DNA of 64,000 bases from Mallotus nudiflorus (taxonomy: Eukaryota; Streptophyta; Magnoliopsida; Malpighiales; Euphorbiaceae), in assembly GCA_947683625.1 (NCBI GenBank), contig CANTUR010000644.1:485501-549500 (forward strand). The letters run 5' to 3'. The position numbers and the translations under genes are program-made. How positions within the stretch are numbered: position 1 is the stretch's first letter; each line of letters begins with the position of its first letter. Shown here one piece after another: positions 47,779 to 60,685 of the stretch. A model generated the notes under the pieces. That model saw only the letters and a program-made list of their open reading frames with translations, had not been told where the DNA came from and searched no databases.

Positions 47779-49656
47779 TGTAAGTATCTAATTTCTAAAT
47801 AATTTGAGTTCAAATGTGACAGAAGACCCAATAATGAAATTTAACTATAAAATTAGATTTATTAGATATGATTTATTAATTTTGAATTAAATTGTAAGTT
47901 ATTTTTAGGATTTTTTTTAATTTTATTATTTATTTATTTTAATTTAAAAAATCTAAAAGAAAATGAAAAAAGAGAAAAAATCAAAAAAAAAAAAAAAAGA
48001 AGAAGAAAAGGTGGGCCGAAGTTGGTTCAATCGGCCAAAACAAAATGAATTGCAAATGATGAAAGTGGGCCAAAAGAACTGCATTTGATTGGCCAACAGC
48101 TGTCAATTTGAATGGCCATGAAACGCCCAATGCATGGCCATGATCGGCCATCAAATTGTTTTGATCAGAAAACTATATTTCTCATAAGAAATATAATTTT
48201 TCGATCCATCCCGTAATATGTATTTTATTTTATTTTGATTGGTTGTTATTTGATTTATTCAATAAATATTTATTGATAAATATGTATTTATCAGATAAAT
48301 AATAAAATAAGTTATTTTTTTTATCTTATACCCAATTTAGGATTATAAGGTGTTATTTTTATAAATACGTGATTTCTTTTCATACAAGGGAGGGACTTTT
48401 AATTTATTTTTTTTTGCCTTTCTAATTTTAGTTGTGAGCCAAAATACAGTACTTTCTTTATTTTCATATGTTTTATTTAGTTCTTTACCCTGTAAATCAT
48501 ATCCAATTAAACTAAAATTATAGACAAAACAAAAATCACAAATTTTTCTATCAACGATGATCACTCTTCTAAATGAAATTAATATTGCATCCATTAAATC
48601 ATATATTCTTCTACTCCTTTCTATTTTATTTTATTTTATTTTCTCTATTTGTATTTATGATGGATGCTGTGACATAAATCCACTATGAAGGACATAACCC
48701 ATGGAGGCTTCCTAATAAAAGACGTGGAATCAAGACTAGCTTTTTTAAAATTTACATAGTTTGTTATTTTTTGTGTATTTTTTATTTTTATGTTATTTTT
48801 AATTATATGTATTTTTACTTTAGTATTGTAATTAATTTTAATTTTTAGTAGATCATTGTAATAGCCCAAATAGTAAGATAGTAAAATTTTGCATGTGTAT
48901 TATATTTTATTTTAATTAACTGATTAGTAATTAAAGTTTCACTGGGTAAATTCAATTAAAATTAACGTGGCTTAGATTTTAATTAGGGTTTTCTCTAAAA
49001 TCAATTAAAACTAGGAAAACAATAGATTGGGTTTTTTTATTTGTTATTATTGTTTGGGCATTTATTTGTTTTATTATTTAGGCCCATTAAACCTTTTATT
49101 TATTTTTTTTAATTTTTGGGCTTTTTATATTTGTTTTGTTATTTAGGCCATTGTTGTATTTAGTTAATAGTAGGTTTAGATAATTTATTAGGCTCATTTC
49201 ATTAGTAATTAGGTTTATTTAGTTTTAAGTCCAATTTAATAGGCCCAATTAATTTAATAGGTTTAGGATTTATTAATTTAAAAAACTTTAGACCCATAAT
49301 TAATTAGATTTAAGTTAGATTATAAATTTTGGTCCACTTAACTATTTTAGGTGTAGGCCTACTTTAAATTAATTAAAATTAATTAGACATAGCACATTAA
49401 TTTAAGCAATTTTTCATAATTTGTATAATTAGGGTCACCTTAAAGCCCACTAATTTAAAGTTTTCATAATTTGGAAACTTAAATTCATTTTTAGAATTAA
49501 AATAAATAGACTTAAACTCATTTAAATTAAAATTAAATAGGACTTAGGTCCTTTTTTTGTTTTTGAGAAAAGGAATTAGGTCCATTAGCTTTTAGGCTCT
49601 GTTGTAAATTAAAACATGTAAGGTCCATTGGCTTTTAGGCTCACTTATAAAATAAA
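47779..49656 (+). repeat. Family C 3' LTR, left segment
   Basis: Starts TGTAAGTATCTAATTTC after the polypurine tract. Shares phrases with the second LTR copy at 56,240, including the GTAGATC..TGTAATAGCCC join (48,848 and 57,200) and AATTAAAACATGTA (49,608 and 57,610). It stops at the Mutator-like element and resumes at 55,515-55,880. Confidence 0.75.
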
Positions 49657-51699
49657 GGGGGGTTTTTTCATAAATGCCCCAAAACACAACCAAAACAACA
49701 AAAATATCCCAAGTTTTTCAAAATTACACGCATGTCCTCTTAGCCATAGTTATTTACGAGACTGCCCCCTTTTCATTAACGTTAAAAAAAAATGGCAACC
49801 CTCTTCTACATCTCTCTATTTCTGCTCAGTCCTTTTTTTTTTGTAATGTTTTTTGTTCATACAATTCTACTTCATAGTTCTTACACTTGATTCGTATCAT
49901 TATGAGTCAGTGAGGTCAACCCCCAAATATGAAAAGTAAGTGCTTCTTTTCTCTTCTTCTTTTTTGCTTTTCTCTTTTTTTTTTTAAAAAAAAAAATTAT
50001 TCATTGTAGTTATTATGATTATTTGCCAATTATATTCTTTCATGGATTAATATTTTTCTATTTTCTTTTTGTTCTTTTGGGAATTTAATGATTTTAGGTT
50101 CATGATTAAGAAGCTTCAAAGTATGTATTTTTTCATTTCTCTTTACCATTTTTCATTTTATTTTCCTGTTACTCATTACTCAAACTTGGTGTAAAATTAT
50201 TTTCAGGGTTTAAGACAATCGAGTCATTGTGCACAAAAAAGAAATTGTGGGTGCTTTTAGTTTTACTTGGGTTTTAGGGAATCAGGCTTAGAAATAAGTG
50301 GGAAGTGGGATGTGTGAAATTTTATGATTTTAACTTGTGGCTGTTCTTATGAGACACAATTGAGCATTCAAAGGATAGTATGACATAGTCTTATAGTGAA
50401 TATGAAAATCTAATATTCTTTAGTCATGTGAATGATGGTTGTTTCTCAAACTTTCAAGTTATAAAATAGTTCATTGCAGGAACAACTAAGCTCAAGGTCA
50501 TCAAACTTAGATGGATATCTTGGCACTTAACAAAATATGCACGGAATGGTATGTGATCTCAATGACAAATTGCAAGGTTACCTATCAGATTTAGATAGGC
50601 AATGCTATATGAGTTTACATTAGTTATCTAATTTAGTGACACTTTATTTTTCTTTTAGGGACAATTAAATTCCATAGCTTATAGCCGTGAAGATTATTAT
50701 AGCAATCAACATGGTTTGCAAAGGCTAGTAATGCTATTGAAAATTCAGTTTGTTTGGATGCTACGTATTGTGCTTTCAGGTGTGATATCAAAATCCTTTT
50801 TTGATGTTACTTTTTAGGAGAGTTAAATGCCATAACGCCTCTCTATGAAGCTCATTACCTGTCTCAACAAAGGATGTTAGGGATGCTACACCATTTTGTT
50901 ATGATTTCTTAAAGAGTTTTATATTTGTATGGTACAATGATGATTTCTTAAAGGCTATTCTTTTTATGCTAGCACATCATACCTAATAGAAATTTTACTG
51001 TCAGTAATTATAAAGCAATATATCATGGCTACAAAGTGATGCCCTTTCCATGCTTGTAGGGGTAGTTACACTGTAGATCACATAATATTTTTGTAATCAA
51101 TAGAAGAAGAGAATAGAGAAAAATACTTTATTTCCAAGAAAATGTTGATTTGCTTATATCTTTAGTTTGATAGAAGTGAAAAGTTTTAGCCGTTGAACTA
51201 TTGAGGTGAAATGATTTGAGGTTTTATCAATTTTTTTAATATGTAACTTTCTTGCAGTTTTGATGATTATGCTTTAGCTTGATTGCTTTGCTTTGACATT
51301 TACATGTGGAAGCTCATGGATCTTATATAATGATTGATAAAGACAAATTATACACCTGAGAAAGATTTATTTAATTGAGAATCCAACCAAATTCGTTTTG
51401 GTCTTGGAGTCTCCGTCTTGGCTGCTAGCTCAAGACCTCCTAATCGAGGTATAGAAGCCATAGTTGTGTTGGCATTCACTAGCTATAATATAATCTTAAG
51501 TATGGTTACAGATGACCGAAAGAACCTGGAATAATCTACAAGCTTTGTGTCCTTGGCCTCGTGCAATAGATGACAATTTTGTTTTTGCATTTATTTGGGA
51601 AAACTACATGTTGTTAGTGGATATTTACAAAATACAAGTCTGGCAATTTGAATGACATAAACAAAACTATAAAAGGTTAATTTTTTCAATGTCATTCAT

Positions 51700-52057
51700 T
51701 ATCTTTGATTAAATATTATTATATAAAACAATATTATAAACCAAACATAAACTAAAAAGCTACAGAAATAAATCACACATAAAAAAAAACTAAAAACAAT
51801 TCACAACCTCTTACACTTTTACTTAATTCATTATATTTTTCATTATCTTTTAGTAAATATATTATTATTATTGTTGTTGTTGTTGTGATTATGATTATGA
51901 TTATTATTTTTTCTATATATATAAAACAACATCAGAAACCAAACATAAACAAAAAAGCTATAGAAATAAATCACACATAAAAGAACTTAAAAAATACTAG
52001 AATATCTTACACTTTTATTTAGCTTATTATAATTTTTGTTATCTTTAATTAAATATG

Positions 52058-52143
<86 letters not shown>

Positions 52144-52240
52144 TTATTATTATTATTATTATTATTATCATCTGCATATATAAAATAGTATCGGAAACCC
52201 AACATAAACCAAAAAGCAATAAAATAAAACCATATCAACA
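51700..52240. repeat. About 205-bp direct repeat inside the MULE
   Basis: The phrase AACCAAACATAAAC.AAAAAG with AAATAAATCACACATAAAA after it occurs near 51,740 and 51,935, each followed by CTTACACTTTTA and a TTATTATTATT tract. A shortened third copy of the first phrase lies near 52,196. Confidence 0.8.
52060..52168. repeat. (ATT)n microsatellite
   Basis: About 36 units with one interruption near 52,143. Inside the third repeat copy of the MULE. Confidence 0.95.
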
Positions 52241-52544
52241 TGCTTAACACTATGTTCACCAATAACACCATATTGGTTAGAAAGAGACATAGAATCATCC
52301 TTTTCAACAACTTATTCAAATAAAAAAAGCCACCTATAAACAAAATACAAAAAAATAAAAATAAAAAATAAAAACATACATCTCTACTCAAATAATAAGC
52401 AACTTTTATAGCATAATCAATAAAAATGAAAAGATGATCAACATCATTAAATACAGTCTCTTAATCCTAAAAATAAACCAACACATCAAAAGTAAAATAA
52501 GAAACCAAACCAAAACAAAAAAGATACTAAATTAATATAACAAA

Positions 52545-52960
52545 AAAAAGACATACCAAATTAGAATCCTTTAACATTTCATCACCATCAACACCATCTT
52601 TAATAGAACTATCTTTAATATTAGAATTAAAGCAAACATCCTCAAACAATTTCTTATCACCCTTAAAACAAAAACACAAAACAAGGTACCATAAACTAAA
52701 AGAAACAAAAAAGATACAAAAATAATAAAATATAACATACCCTAACAGAGTCCTTTGACTCATCACCATCATCAACAGCTTCAACAAACTCTAAATCATA
52801 AGCTTCCTTCTTCTCACCATCTCCTCCACCTTTAGTGTCTTTACATTTATTTTTCTTATCTTCAGCACCCTTTTCACAACCTGTAACATCTCCTAAATTA
52901 GAACTAGAAGCACTAAAAGCACATTTACCTTTCCTTGAACTTTTAAAACAAGATAAGAAA
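52545..52960 (-). pseudogene. Unrecognised acidic two-exon module, copy 1, in the MULE
   Basis: Exon-like piece 1 begins after an AG near 52,944 (SRKGKCAFSASSSNLGDV...) and ends before GTATG near 52,741 (...GDESKDSVR). Piece 2 begins after a T-rich AG near 52,661 (GDKKLFEDVCFNSNIKDS) and ends before GTATG near 52,556. The text is Lys/Asp/Gly-rich and acidic, and I do not recognise it. Its value is that a similar pair with the same splice sites lies 1.5 kb away. It could be part of a captured host gene or a decayed MULE gene. Confidence 0.45.
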
Positions 52961-54084
52961 CTAAAAGTAAATAACAAAGCAACAAAATTAAATACATGCT
53001 ACCTAATAAAAGAATGAATCTGGGGATTTTCCATCCCTTATTATTTTTGAAATTTATTAGGATTTTTTCATGCTCATTTAGCCTTGATTATACTTTAATA
53101 AACTTATTATCGGGGTTCATCTTTGTTTTGATATTCACTTTAAGCATGGTCTATGAAATCCTTACTCCTTGTGTATAAAAGAGGTTTAACACTTTTTATT
53201 TGCTATCAATATAACTTAATGATTAATAAGCATATGCAGTATAAGCACATTTTAGAATCCCTTCAATTTATGTTTGGTTTCTTAGACAATTCAATGATAT
53301 CTATTTAAAGTTATGGAAAATCAAGAAACAATGTATATGCCTACTGCATTTTAGAATCCTTTCAATTAACATTTGATTTCTAAAACAATTCAATGACATC
53401 TGTTTAAAGTAATCTGGAAAATCAAAAAAATAATGTATATGCCTTCTTCATTTTAGAATCCTTTTAGTTTACGTTTGATTTTTGAAACAATTTAATGACA
53501 TTTGTTTCAAGTTCATATTTCATTTGTAGAAAATGCAGTAACTGTTTGTTTTCATTTACTACAATGCTAAATGGATTGACAACTTCACTTTCCTAAACTT
53601 TTAAGTCACCAGAATTCAAATACCAATATAATTATTTAGTTGCTTTACTTTGAATTCATTTGCCTCTATAATTATAATTGATTAATTCATTGAGGCTTGC
53701 AATTTCAATTACTCACATCAAAAAGAGGCTTCTTTTTATGATTGTAATTGATTGATTCATTGGGCTAAACTTTCACCCATAACTAATTTATGATTGTTAT
53801 CTATTTAATTTAACTTGATAAATTCATTTGTGGATTTGACCAAATCATCTTTTATATATTATATATTGAATACATAATATTATAGGACAAAACTAAAATT
53901 TTTATATGCATTCTTCAAAACCAAAGAAAAAAACTAAAATAAAAAAAATGAATTAGAAACCAAAAGTTAACTAAAAGGATAAAAAAAATGAATAAGAAAC
54001 TAAAAATAAACCAAAAGGATGCAAAAAATGAATTGGAAGCCAAAAATAAAAAAATAAAGCCAACATAAATTAATATAATAAAAA

Positions 54085-54440
54085 AATGAACACACTAAAT
54101 TAAAATCTTTCAAAACTTCATCACTATTAATACCATCTTTAATATAACTATCTTTAATATTGAAATTAAAACCAACATCTTTAGACAATTTCTTATCACC
54201 TTTAAAAGAAAAACACAAAACAAAGTATCAGGAACCAAACAGAAACCAAAACGATACAAAAATAATAAAATAAAACATACCCCAACAAAAGTCTTTAGCT
54301 CATCACCACCACTAACAATTTCAAAAAATTGTGAATCAAAAGCACCTTTTTCATAACCAACAACATCTTTTAAATTAGAACTAAAAGCACCAAAAGCACA
54401 TCCACCTTTCCCTTTAATTTTAAAACAAGATCAGAAACTA
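54085..54440 (-). pseudogene. Unrecognised two-exon module, copy 2, in the MULE
   Basis: Corresponds to copy 1: piece 1 has GKGGCAFGAFSSNLKDVVGY (near 54,410) and ends before GTATG near 54,282. Piece 2 begins after TTTTAAAG (GDKKLSKDVGFNFNIKDS, near 54,203) and ends near 54,098. The acidic insert of copy 1 (KGGGDGEKKEAYDL) is missing here. Splice-like signals match between copies. Confidence 0.45.
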
Positions 54441-54492
54441 AAACTAAACAAAAAAAATAACAAAATTAAATACATGCTACTTAATAAAATAA

Positions 54493-54565
54493 TGGAGATG
54501 TGGGGTATCGATTCTTATACCTCTCGTACGCTAAGTAAGTGCTCTACCATCTGAGCTACACCCAT
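54493..54565 (-). tRNA. tRNA-Ala(AGC) relic, probably a pseudogene
   Basis: Exactly 73 nt align to the plant tRNA-Ala plan: D-stem GCTC...GAGC intact, box A TAGCTCAGATGG intact, anticodon loop TTAGCGT with AGC, and 3' side CATCTCCA. Acceptor pairing fails at the first two positions (AT against CC). The anticodon stem has two mismatches and the T-stem is mostly lost (TAAGA against CCCCA). It is therefore very unlikely to work. It lies inside the MULE, at the place where the two copies of the surrounding repeat stop matching. Confidence 0.75.
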
Positions 54566-55514
54566 TTTCATGTTTCATTTATTGACACATTATTAAATTA
54601 GGTTATGATCTGTTTCGGGATTGGTTATTTAATTTGAAGTTATAAGGCATTATTGTATTTTACAGACACATTAGACTACTTCATATCTTAAAAATGTTAA
54701 AATCATATTTTTCATGCTTGAAATATATTGATAAAATTGATTCTATTTTAAAATCATTAGAAATTTAAATTATGACTTTATTTTCCTTATCTAGAGTTCT
54801 ATTATCATTTTTTAGAAATAGTCATGTTGGTTCAATTATAATGAATGTTACATCTTTTTTGCACATTTAGAACTTGAACAAACAATTATGTACAGAAAAT
54901 TTGACACATGTGAGTTGCTTATATTTTTGCCATAATATTCTACATATTCTTATAACCCACTTGAAGAATTTATGAAATAAAATTCCCAAAAAATTTATTA
55001 ACTAATGCTTCACTAATTAAAAAAAAAAAGGAAAATTTAAGGAAAATAATTTAAAAAATGATAAAAAAAATAGATAAATAAAAAATAAAGAGAAAATAAA
55101 AAAAAAGAAGGGAAGTACAAAAATTAAAAATTAAAATGAGAAAAATAAAAAATAAAATAAAAATTTATGAAAAGGAGGAAAAGGAAAAAGGAAAGAAAAA
55201 ATAAAAAGAAAAAAGAAAAAAAAAGGTTAGGAGAAAAAATAAAAAAAAGAAAAATATAAGAAAAATGATAAAATAAAAATTTATATAAAAAAATAAGAGA
55301 AAAATAAAAAATAAAAAAGGAAACAAAAACTACAAAGAAATTAATAAAAAAAAGGTAGAGAAATGAAAGAGAAATGAAAAGAAAAATATGGGTGCATTTT
55401 TGAAAATGCAAAAGGCATTCTTATAATTATGATAGGGTATATTTGTAAAAAATGAAAACTTGGAGTATTTTTGTTAATAGTATTTAAAAATGGGGTTATT
55501 TTTGTAAATGTTTC

Positions 55515-56239
55515 TAAATTAAAACATGTTGATTTTGCCCATCTAATTAAAATCAAAGTAAATTAGACTAACTTAGGGATTGTATACTTAGAATGAATGC
55601 ATTGTTTGTATGCTTTTCATGTGACTAGTTGCCTTGAAGTGATTGTTAATATAAGGTAATATGAATTGCATTTAAATAGAGAATAAGATAATAATTTATA
55701 AGGTAATTCTGAAAGAACATGAGACTTAAAGAAGTTAGTATTCCGTATTTAGAATACTCTTCGTGTGGTGCTAACTCTCTTTTTGAGAATCAAGTTACCA
55801 CCACTTACGTATTGTCTCAGTTATTATTCTAGGTGGCGACTCCTCATCTCCACGCCCTATCTACAATTAAGGAATGGGAAAGCTATACCCCTTTGAAATC
55901 TATAGTAATCCTATTTATTCAATTAATTTATAAATTTTAACAAAAACTTTATTAGAGTTTTCTTTATATTTGAACCATCCTACACTTATAAACAGTGTCA
56001 CAGAGTTCCTAAAAAAATATAATATAATATAATCCATAATAGATCCCAACACAATACAAAAAATAATTCATCCAATTACAAATACCTCTTACATCTTTCA
56101 ATCCTTGATAAGTTCAACAAAGAGAGAATACATGATTATGGATACAAAGTACAACTATTGTGGTGTCTAGAGTATCAAAGTGCAATAAATGACATTAATC
56201 AAACCATGAACAATAAATCTAAGGAAGAAGGGAATTGAT
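55515..56239 (+). repeat. Family C LTR, right segment, and following sequence
   Basis: Resumes the LTR after the MULE. 55,690-55,880 matches 58,030-58,220 of the second copy: both have AAGAAGTTAGTATTCCGT, ...GAGAATC.AGT.ACCACCA and CTCCTCATCTCCA.GCC. From about 55,890 to 56,239 I see no gene. Confidence 0.65.
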
Positions 56240-58382
56240 TGTAAGCACCCAATTTCAAGATGCATTTGTGCATGAATGCGACAAAAACCTTTATGATGAA
56301 AATTTAGTCAAAAATTGATCTCTAGTGTTAAGTTTTGCGATTTCAAGGACTAAATTGTAATTTTTTGGGTTTAATTGCAAAAATAAAATTTTGCAGGGGC
56401 ATATTTGAAACTGTGCATAATTTCGATCAGCATTACACAATGCCGGTCAACATTCTGTAATGCTGAGGTGCTAAAATTTTAGAAAAAAATTTTTTCTTGA
56501 TTTTTTTAATTATGATTAGTCCAAATTTAATTTATATTTAATAAATTAATTAATTTTGGTATTTATCTATCTAGTACACATATAATTTTTTGAAATTAAA
56601 ATTCCTATCCTGTTTATTTTTTAGAGGGAGGATTAGAGCTACCTCTCCTGTGATCACACCTCTCCTGTGATCACATAAGTGGTTACCTAGGGTTAGGAAC
56701 CCTAATCTCTACTACATAAAAATTTGATTGAAAAAACATAGAAAAAAAAACTTTTAAAAAAATACGTTCTTTTCAAAGTCCAAAAATCAAGAAAACATAG
56801 AGTCGATTTTCTCCAAACGGTGAAATCTCATTCTAAGAGGCATTCAAACAGCATCTGCATAACATCACTCTTCTACTCCTTCCTTCTTTATTAATTCTTT
56901 CTTTTATATTATTTTATTTTATTTTATGTTTTTTTGTTTAATTTTCATTATTTTGTTTTCTTTATTCATTAATTCTAATCTTATTTTCTTTTGTTGATTC
57001 TTTGTGTTTCATGTTTCTGGTGATGAATACATGGTTAAATCAAGGAAACCCGTGGAGAATTCATGAATGAAAGCCAAAATTCAAAGATCTCAATTTTATT
57101 TTTATCTTGCTCTATTTAGTTTATCTTATTGTTTTTTTTTATGTTTAATTTATTTTCTCAAAGGTTGTAAATTTAATTTAATTTTCTTTATTATTTTCGG
57201 TAGATCTTGTAATAGCCCCAATAGTGGGAATAATGAAAAGTCTAGCATTCTCTTGTTCTTAAAAAAATTAATTAGTAAACTAGGTTCAATTTGGTAAACT
57301 TTAATTAAAATCAATGGAGGTAGTAGATTAATTTAGGTTGCATGTTAATTAAAATTAGGTTTTTTAGAAGAAATAATTTAATTGCATCTTTTATCTTTTT
57401 TATTTGATTGTTTTGATTTTATTTATTTATTTATTTAGTGTTTTTGGGCTTTTTTTTTATTGATTTTTGTGTGTTTTGGGTCCCAAGCCAACGTTTAGGC
57501 TCTAACTCATTTAATAAATAGGCTTTTAATTTATTTTTTAGGTTTAATTTTAAAATCAATTTAGGTCCATTTAGGTTAATTTAGATTTAGGCCCTTTTTT
57601 TTTTATCTAGAATTAAAACATGTATAATTAAGCCCGATAATTTAAATACTTTATAATTTGTAAATTTAGGCCCACTTTTAGAATTAAAATAAATAGACTT
57701 AGGTTTACTTAATTAAAATTAAATAAGAATTAAGCCCATTAATTAATTCCTTTCTTTAAAATAATTTGTAAACCATAGGCCCATTTCTTTAATTAAATTA
57801 AAACAAGTAGACTTAGACTCATTAATTATCTTAAAATGTAGGATCACCTTTATTCCATTTTCACTTTTAAATAAAAAAGTAGAATTAGTTAAACTCTAAA
57901 ATAAAATTAACATAGTTTAGACTTAGGGATAATGCACTTTGTATGCATTTTTTACATGCAATTTTATGACTAGTTTGCTTTAGGGCTAGATAGATGTTTA
58001 ATTAAGGTTTACTAAAATTGTGTGTAAGTGGAGAATGAAATAATAATTCATAAAGTACTTTTAAATGAACATAAGACTAAAAGAAGTTAGTATTCCGTTC
58101 CTAGATTCTCTTGGTTGTGGTACTAGCTTTTTTTTAGAGAATCGAGTACCACCAAAATGATTTGTCCTAGTTATTGCCCTAGGTGACAACTCCTCATCTC
58201 CATGCCATGTCTATGTGACAATAGTTAGTGTGTTCTCTAGAGCCCTGAGCTCAAATAGTGTCACGATTACTAAAATCTTGGACACGCGCTAAACCCTACT
58301 GTCTACACTGGTGTAGAGGAAGATAACTATCAATCTGATTGTGGAATTTTAAAAAAATAAAGTTGGATAAAGCTAGACCTCA
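56240..58382 (+). repeat. Second family C LTR copy, possible solo LTR
   Basis: Starts TGTAAGCACCCAATTTC and carries the same ordered phrases as the LTR at 47,779, uninterrupted. If it ends with CA at 58,382, a 5-bp duplication TTGAT would flank it (56,235-56,239 and 58,383-58,387). An alternative end near 58,308 (CTGTCTACA) is also plausible. No coding capacity. Confidence 0.55.
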
Positions 58383-60685
58383 TTGATTGAATTAAAATTA
58401 AGAAATGTATGGTGATTTTAAAATGTTTATAATAAAACATTAAATCAATGAATTATTAAGATCATTAGAAATAAATGTTGAAATCCATTAATTTATTAAA
58501 ATCATTATAATAATATATATATAATATGAAGCAAAACATTTCAGTGGGAAGAACAATGGTAGAACCCTAAACCTCAAAGCTACTAGTCTTTCAACTCTTT
58601 TAAATCTAAATGATTTTTGTCCCAGCAGATCATGTTCAACTTAGTTACAGCCATAGTTAAGTCACTTAATCCGATATTGAGGTCCATCTTAAATCCTACA
58701 TGAGAGAACAAGCTCAACCAAAGCCTAATTACAAATCCTACTTGAGAGAACAAATTCAATAGAGTTTAATCTCATATACATACTAGATATGAGATCAAAC
58801 CAATGTGCGCATAGTCCTAATGACACTCACCAGGTAGCATGTTCTACCAATTTCTCTGAAAACATTTATATATTAATAAAATATGACAAAAAGAACTCTC
58901 AAGAACTATTCTAATAGCTAAAACAATTAAATCACATTATTTTATGTAAATCATGCATATTAGTAACATTCATATTAATAGCAATAATCACCATTGCAAT
59001 AAAGAAAATAAAATAATCATATGGAAATTATTTTTAACAAATTTAAAATTTTTTACAATGCATGAATTTTTCAACAAACATTTCAAAATATTAACTCACA
59101 GGTGGAGTGTACTGGCCAACATGATCCCACCTGCCAAGGAGCAGTATTTCTTGCTTTGGATGACTCTATAACATGAAATAATAATTAAATAAAAAATTAA
59201 AAAATCTTAATATTTTTATAAAATTACAATGCTATAAAGACTTTATTTAAGCCCTAAACAAAATTTCAAGACTATAGTAATTTTGACGAGCTAAATTGTT
59301 TTAAATAAAAATATAACAATTTCCATTAAAACCAATATGGAGTTTTTATATGATAATCTATGAGGAATTTGACTTTGCTCTAGTTACAAAGATTTATCAT
59401 CATAATTTTTACTATTTAATAAAAATAAAATCATTAATTTTTAGGTTGGTCACAGTTTTTATCCAACGATGGGTGGAGCTCGCTAGATTTTCTTACTAAA
59501 AAAGTTATCTAAACAACCCAATCAGATTAACACATTCATAACAATTTATAGAACGTAAATATACCTTCAAATGTGAGAAATGGTTGCCAAATTGAGAGAT
59601 CGAGAAAGCAAATAAATTTTTACAACTAATCTCCATCCAAGGTTGTAACGAAGGAGATTTGAGGCATGACTTGTCTCTAAAAACTCTTAGAAGTAAGGCA
59701 AGTACAATGGTGATGGTGGTAGTGACTAATTGATAGCAAGGAAGGTGGTTCAACAATGACTTGTTTTGGCTAAATTGTTTAGATTTTCATGAGACAAAAT
59801 TTACCAGGACAATGAGAGGAAGGTGTGGTTAAAATTTAGTGGCTATCAAAGTTCATTTGGCTAGTGAATGAGGAAAAGGAAGGTGATAGGTCTACATTGT
59901 TAGAGCTGGAATTTCTACAGCTGCCAACAACATAATTAGACATATCTTATATTTACCTCTTTTGGCTTTTATTGAGTCATGAAATGGGTTTGATTGTCCA
60001 TTTTTTTAATTTAACATATACTTTTATTAATTTAATTAGCAATCTATTAATTCATATTTAATTTAATTATATTATAATCATATTAAATATTATAATTATC
60101 AAAGATTAATAATCTAATATATAATAGTATAATATAATATAATGATATTAATATTAATATTTAATATTGAAATATAATTATTTAATATAATATTTTTACT
60201 CAAGTAATAAGACGTTGTATTTTAGTAACCTAATAGATTCTTAGAAAATATATTATATTGCCTTCATTAATAATAGCTAAAAATGTCATTTGTATACTAT
60301 GATTTCAAATTCCCAAATGGTTGGGGAACAACAAAAGAAGAAACATAAATTATGGATTAATTAATCCCTCTCAAGGACTTGCTTAAGAATATAAAAAAAG
60401 GTAAATGCCATAAAATATGGTTTAGTCATCCTATTTATGGGATTTTGTAAATATTCCATTTAGAAAAGCAATCTTTAAAATGATTGCATTATTTTTGGAA
60501 ATTGGATGTAGTTACAAATTCATGATCTAGCATGTTAATTTTTTAATTATTCAAGACTTATTAGTCTAAATTTTTTATTTATAGTATGATTATTATATGT
60601 ATGATGCTAAATATAGTTGAAAAATTACATCAATAATAGCATTGATAATTATCTTCACTCTCAAGTCTATACTGATAGTTATATT
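58383..60685. other. AT-rich sequence without recognised gene
   Basis: No convincing coding region on either strand. A duplicated phrase (AAATCCTACATGAGAGAACAA and AAATCCTACTTGAGAGAACAA, near 58,691 and 58,733) is present. The part 60,000-60,200 is almost pure A/T. Confidence 0.5.

Larger units (their letters stand above)
49657..55514. mobile_element. Mutator-like element (MULE), non-autonomous, with possible captured exons
   Basis: 5,858 bp with long imperfect inverted ends (49,657-49,745 and 55,430-55,514). Inward from each end both read roughly AAATAaCCCCA..., AACAAAAATA..CCAAGTTTT, then a TACxxxxATxxCCT segment. Imperfect 9-bp flanks TAAAATAAA (49,648-49,656) and TAAATTAAA (55,515-55,523) match 8 of 9, as expected for Mutator. 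It sits inside the family C LTR. I found no MULE transposase. Contents are a ~200-bp repeat, an (ATT)n tract, a duplicated two-exon module and a tRNA-Ala relic. Boundaries within a few bases are uncertain. Confidence 0.65.
44210..56239 (+). mobile_element. Family C LTR element: 3' part with LTR, 5' part missing
   Basis: Starts abruptly where element A's 3' LTR breaks. The interior (to 47,778) has a 51-bp triplet, a 931-bp tandem duplication and a polypurine tract AAGGGGGGCAAC (47,767-47,778). The 3' LTR begins TGTAAGTATCTAATTTC at 47,779. It is interrupted by a Mutator-like element (49,657-55,514) and continues with GTGGCGACTCCTCATCTCC near 55,840. No gag-pol domain is readable. The exact LTR end before 56,240 is not resolved. 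Confidence 0.65.

Noticed and set aside
51987..52391. 134-codon minus-strand open frame with a poly-Ile stretch
   Set aside because: Its core is the (ATT)n microsatellite; the flanks are MULE repeat sequence.
55124..55411. Phe-rich membrane-like frame
   Set aside because: Comes from an A-rich low-complexity stretch near the MULE right end; no start context or family likeness.
59505..59756. 83-codon minus-strand open frame
   Set aside because: No recognisable domain and no supporting splice or start context; chance frame.
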